DNA of 34,910 nt from an uncultured Gammaproteobacteria bacterium (lineage in GTDB: Bacteria; Pseudomonadota; Gammaproteobacteria; Ga0077536), in assembly GCA_938075585.1 (NCBI GenBank), contig CALJHG010000019.1, forward strand, positions 1 through 34,910. Direction: 5' to 3'. The translations under genes and the position numbers were made by a program. Shown in pieces: positions 32,320 to 34,910 of this stretch (positions are counted from its first letter, which is position 1; every line of letters begins with the position of its first letter). The notes beneath the pieces were generated by a model. The model did not search any database, was not told where the DNA came from, and saw only the letters and a list, made by a program, of their open reading frames with translations.

Positions 32320-33579
32320 TTAAAAGCGTTTTACTTTAACTAGTAGTTCTGAGTATCCCATAGTGACATTCGAGTAGATGCGTTTAGGGGTGCCTACTAC
32401 TTCGATAGTCTCAAATCGTTTGAGAAGTTCTTCCCACGCGATCCTTAGCGTGAGTTCCCCCAAACGGTTACCGACGCAACGATGGATTCCAAAGCCGAAA
32501 GACAAATGGTTACGGGCGTTTGGCCTATCAATAATAAGATCGTAAGGGTTTTCGAAAATTTCTTCATCACGATTTCCGGATGCATACCACATCACAACTT
32601 TTTCGCCTTCACGAATTTTTTTACCACCTATACTAGTGTCTTGTAGGGCCGTCCGCTTCATATGTGCTACGGGGGTTTGCCATCGAATTGCTTCTGACAC
32701 AAACTTAGAAACAAGTTCCTGGTTAGCTCGTAGCTTACTATTTTGTTGGGGACTGCCGCTCAACGCGAGTACGCTGCCCGATAGCGCATTTCGGGTGGTG
32801 TCATTCCCACCAACTATAAGAAGTACTACATTTCCGATGTATTCGTCTGCGGACATTGATGTGCCGTCGAGACTGTTGGACAAAAGGGAAATCAAATCGA
32901 AACCGGAGCTATTATTTTTTCGTTCTAAAAACATTTGATCGAAACGATATTTCATTTCGAGCATTTCTGCTTTGCGCTGCTCCCAGCTGTTTGTGATGCC
33001 ATCGCCGGGAATCGACATAGCGACATCCGACCATCGCGTTAGTTTGCCTCGTTCTTCTTGAGGAAACCCTAGTAAAACAGCCAGAGTTCTGATTGTTAAA
33101 TCAATCGATACATCTTCTACCCAATTAAACGTCTGACCCTCGGTCAAACCATCTAAAATTTCACAAGCATTTTCTCGTATACCTTTTTCCATGAATCTTA
33201 GGTTCTCTGAACTGACCGCAGGGCTGACTGCTTTTCTTTGAACATCATGTCTAGGAGGGTCCATCGCAATAATCATGGGTAGTTTGAGATCAGGATCTGA
33301 TTTGAACCACATTTCGTAGCCCAGTAGGTGGCCGCCATGTGAGGAGTCTGCAGAGAAAATTTTATGGTTTTTATCGACCTCGAGTATGTCTTTATACTTT
33401 GTTATGGACCAAAACGGGCCACACTCGGAGCCCGGAGAAAAGTGTACGGGAGATTCTTTACGCAATCGTTCAAAATACTGAGGGGCCACATTTTGCTCAA
33501 ACAAGGCAGGATTACTCATGTCGATGTCGGACAAGTTGACATCATATGGGTTTTCTTTGCATTTCTCCTCACGTGTCAC
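32320..33579 (-). CDS. Cytochrome P450 (second copy)
   Basis: A 419-aa soluble P450. The I-helix motif is GGNDTTRN, the ExxR is in SEAIRWQTP, and the haem loop is FGFGIHRCVGNRLGE with Cys368. The GGNDTTR and PVAHMKRTA segments resemble CYP families that oxidise steroids or terpenoids (for example CYP125/CYP142-like and linalool hydroxylase types), but I cannot assign a family. It starts at GTG with GAGG 8 bases upstream and forms an operon with the ferredoxin. It is transcribed divergently from the AraC regulator, which is a natural candidate to control it. Confidence 0.95.
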   Translation of the reverse strand: MTREEKCKENPYDVNLSDIDMSNPALFEQNVAPQYFERLRKESPVHFSPGSECGPFWSITKYKDILEVDKNHKIFSADSSHGGHLLGYEMWFKSDPDLKLPMIIAMDPPRHDVQRKAVSPAVSSENLRFMEKGIRENACEILDGLTEGQTFNWVEDVSIDLTIRTLAVLLGFPQEERGKLTRWSDVAMSIPGDGITNSWEQRKAEMLEMKYRFDQMFLERKNNSSGFDLISLLSNSLDGTSMSADEYIGNVVLLIVGGNDTTRNALSGSVLALSGSPQQNSKLRANQELVSKFVSEAIRWQTPVAHMKRTALQDTSIGGKKIREGEKVVMWYASGNRDEEIFENPYDLIIDRPNARNHLSFGFGIHRCVGNRLGELTLRIAWEELLKRFETIEVVGTPKRIYSNVTMGYSELLVKVKRF

Positions 33580-33650
33580 TGGAAATACCTCGGTTAATTT
33601 TTGCTGATGAGATGAGTTTATATTAGATAGCCGTGTTGGCCCGTGCTTGC

Positions 33651-33685
33651 TTTACAGTGAACTAAAAATTGTATAATAGTGAACT
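33651..33685. promoter_or_regulatory. AraC promoter with direct-repeat half-sites
   Basis: AGTGAACT occurs twice in the same orientation at 33656-33663 and 33678-33685, exactly 22 bases apart (two helical turns). A TATAAT box (33672-33677) sits between them. TTTACA (33651-33656) is a -35 at a short 15-base spacing; TTGCTT (33647-33652) an alternative at 19. Direct-repeat half-sites spaced about 21-22 bases are typical of AraC-family operators. They lie between the P450 and the AraC gene and so could control both. Confidence 0.6.
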
Positions 33686-33777
33686 GATAGTGTTTTTCTT
33701 GCTTTTACAAGCGAGAGTTCCTAAAGTCAATTAGTGTTGATTTAACTCTGTCGCACGAAGCTGAAAATACTATCGTT

Positions 33778-34740
33778 GTGGGGACGAAGATTGTGGAACA
33801 ATCGCGAAAAGAATTTACTTTTAGTGAACACCTTGTTCAAGGTGAAAAACTTAGTCGTATCATAGATATGTCGCATTTGGCTTGGAGCTTCGATGCCAAA
33901 GGACTTGAAAAGTTAGCCGGTAACGTAATCTCTCGCGCTGTTGGTCCACTTCGAATCACTTGGGTTAACATAACTCTCGGGGACGACGGATTTCGCGGCT
34001 GGAGGACTCAGTATGATATAGACAAGAGTCCAGAAAAATATCTAACTATTGTGATGCCGATCAAGGGCTATATTAAATTAAAAACAGTAGATAAAAGTAT
34101 TCGCGTAAATATACATGAGTTGGCTATCTGGGATAGCAATCAATGTATCGATTTTGAGATCATAGATAGTGAATATGAACATATTTCCGTGATCATTCCT
34201 CAGAGATTGCTGAGGGCTGATGAGTCGCGTTGCAGAGATCTTCATTGTTCGCATTTGGATGAAAATAATTTATTGTCCGAACTTTGTGTGCAGCACATGA
34301 CAACGCTCTCGAAGTTCTTAGACAAGCAGCTCAGGCCTTACGAAATATCTCTGAGTAATGTGACCGTAAATATTGTTCATGCAGTCTTAGCAAGCTTTGA
34401 TAATAGCCCAAGAGATAAAGGGAAATTACTTGAAGAGATTAAAGATTACATTGATTGCTACATTTCTGATGAAACTTTGTCTCCTTCTACTATTTCCGCT
34501 GCGTTCCAGATATCAACTCGCTATGTCCATAAGATTTTTGAGAAAGAGGAGCATAAAATTGGTTCATGGATTGTGCGAAGGCGTTTAGAACGAAGTCGTA
34601 CTGATCTGACTAGTGCTGAGATTTCTATTACTAGCATAGCATTTAGATGGGGTTTCAAAGATCACGCTCATTATAGTAGAGCTTTTAAGAAGTGCTTTGG
34701 GATCACTCCCTCAAAATACCGAAATACTTATGCAAAATGA
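33778..34740 (+). CDS. AraC-family transcriptional regulator
   Basis: A 320-aa protein with an N-terminal AraC_binding_2-type sensor domain (about 15-180; YLTIVMPIKGYIKLKT is the usual cupin-like core) and a C-terminal double helix-turn-helix (about 220-318). The latter contains ISTRYVHKIFEKE (first HTH) and SITSIAFRWGFKDHAHYSRAFKK...GITPSKYR (second HTH). The start is uncertain: GTG 33778 has no good ribosome site and GTG 33793 is an alternative. Related regulators activate aromatic, terpenoid or fatty-acid catabolic genes on binding the substrate. Likely targets are its own promoter, the P450-ferredoxin operon and the gene at 34884. Confidence 0.92.
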   Translation: MGTKIVEQSRKEFTFSEHLVQGEKLSRIIDMSHLAWSFDAKGLEKLAGNVISRAVGPLRITWVNITLGDDGFRGWRTQYDIDKSPEKYLTIVMPIKGYIKLKTVDKSIRVNIHELAIWDSNQCIDFEIIDSEYEHISVIIPQRLLRADESRCRDLHCSHLDENNLLSELCVQHMTTLSKFLDKQLRPYEISLSNVTVNIVHAVLASFDNSPRDKGKLLEEIKDYIDCYISDETLSPSTISAAFQISTRYVHKIFEKEEHKIGSWIVRRRLERSRTDLTSAEISITSIAFRWGFKDHAHYSRAFKKCFGITPSKYRNTYAK

Positions 34741-34778
34741 ACACATGGTTGGCAACATTGCAATTTTTTGAATTCATC

Positions 34779-34806
34779 TTGAGACATAAACTGGTTCACT
34801 TATAGA
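34779..34806 (+). promoter_or_regulatory. Promoter of the 34884 gene with an AraC-like half-site
   Basis: TTGAGA (34779-34784), a 16-base spacer, and TATAGA (34801-34806). The spacer ends in GTTCACT (34794-34800), the reverse complement of the AGTGAAC half-site repeated in the araC promoter. The start codon lies 77 bases downstream. Confidence 0.5.
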
Positions 34807-34883
34807 CAAGATTATTCCTCCTTTTTTTCTTATGATGCAAGCATATAGCTATCCTAGATATGTGTTTGAAGGAGAAAAATCTC

Positions 34884-34910
34884 ATGAGTGTTCGAGTAGA
34901 AAAAAACGGC
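34884..34910 (+). CDS. Start of a probable enoyl-CoA hydratase/isomerase (partial)
   Basis: Nine codons (MSVRVEKNG) at the window edge, preceded by an excellent GAAGGAG box 9 bases before the ATG. The opening resembles crotonase-family enzymes, where a similar strand leads into the first core segment, but nine residues cannot prove it. That a gene starts here is well supported; its identity is a guess. Confidence 0.55.

Noticed and set aside
33823-33829. Additional AGTGAAC copy near the start of the AraC gene
   Set aside because: It is within coding sequence, unpaired at 22 bases, and a 7-mer is expected several times by chance in a window of this size.
1-34910. Mobile elements, tRNA/rRNA genes and CRISPR arrays
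   Set aside because: Looked for transposase or integrase motifs, terminal repeats, cloverleaf-like segments and regularly spaced repeats; none were seen.

Overview
The window looks like chromosomal DNA from a gammaproteobacterium of moderate G+C, possibly marine. The main clues are a complete System I cytochrome c maturation operon in gammaproteobacterial gene order, a Pseudomonas-like wbpV/K-wbpL-wbpM O-antigen block, and close relatives of YghU and YhhQ. I saw no rRNA, tRNA, insertion sequence, integrase or CRISPR array. Taxonomy is inferred from reading the proteins, not from a search.

Layout. (1) 1-5666, minus strand: a tightly overlapping operon with a small unknown gene, then ccmA-B-C-D-E-F-G and the first codons of ccmH. 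It exports and chaperones haem and attaches it to c-type apocytochromes. ccmD (3019-3183) is very short and easily missed. (2) 5903-13071, plus strand: surface polysaccharide precursor genes: ugd, a WbpE-like aminotransferase, a WbpV/WbpK-like reductase, a WbpL-like lipid-linked sugar-phosphate transferase, a WbpM-like 4,6-dehydratase and galU. They make UDP-glucuronate, a UDP-6-deoxy-HexNAc and the first lipid-linked sugar. No flippase, polymerase or other glycosyltransferase is present. (3) 13089-14808, minus: a YhhQ-type queuosine-precursor transporter translationally linked to an unknown 333-aa protein. (4) 14955-34910, both strands: an accessory, catabolic-looking island. It holds an acyl-CoA ligase, an amidase plus tyrosine phosphatase pair, and the run NTF2-like protein / luciferase-like oxidoreductase / D-aminoacylase-type amidohydrolase / P450 / isochorismatase-like protein / exported repeat protein. 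It continues with a peroxiredoxin, an exported DUF6607-like protein, an Old Yellow Enzyme, a YghU-type GST, two tiny membrane proteins, a double-VOC protein, an exported RidA-like protein with MaoC and a second NTF2-like protein, a P450 with its 2Fe-2S ferredoxin, an AraC regulator, and the start of a probable enoyl-CoA hydratase.

The island resembles a degradation pathway for a bulky, possibly amide-containing or isoprenoid/steroid-like molecule: activation to CoA, hydroxylation by two P450s, reduction by OYE, double-bond chemistry by MaoC and SnoaL-like folds, and hydrolysis by amidases. That reading is inference and the substrate is unknown. The most unusual points are an isochorismatase-fold protein lacking all three catalytic residues (23501-24172), an exported RidA homologue whose key Arg is Trp (30516-30989), a 22-bp-spaced direct repeat in the AraC promoter whose half-site recurs in the promoter of the next gene, and a paired inverted operator upstream of the acyl-CoA ligase.
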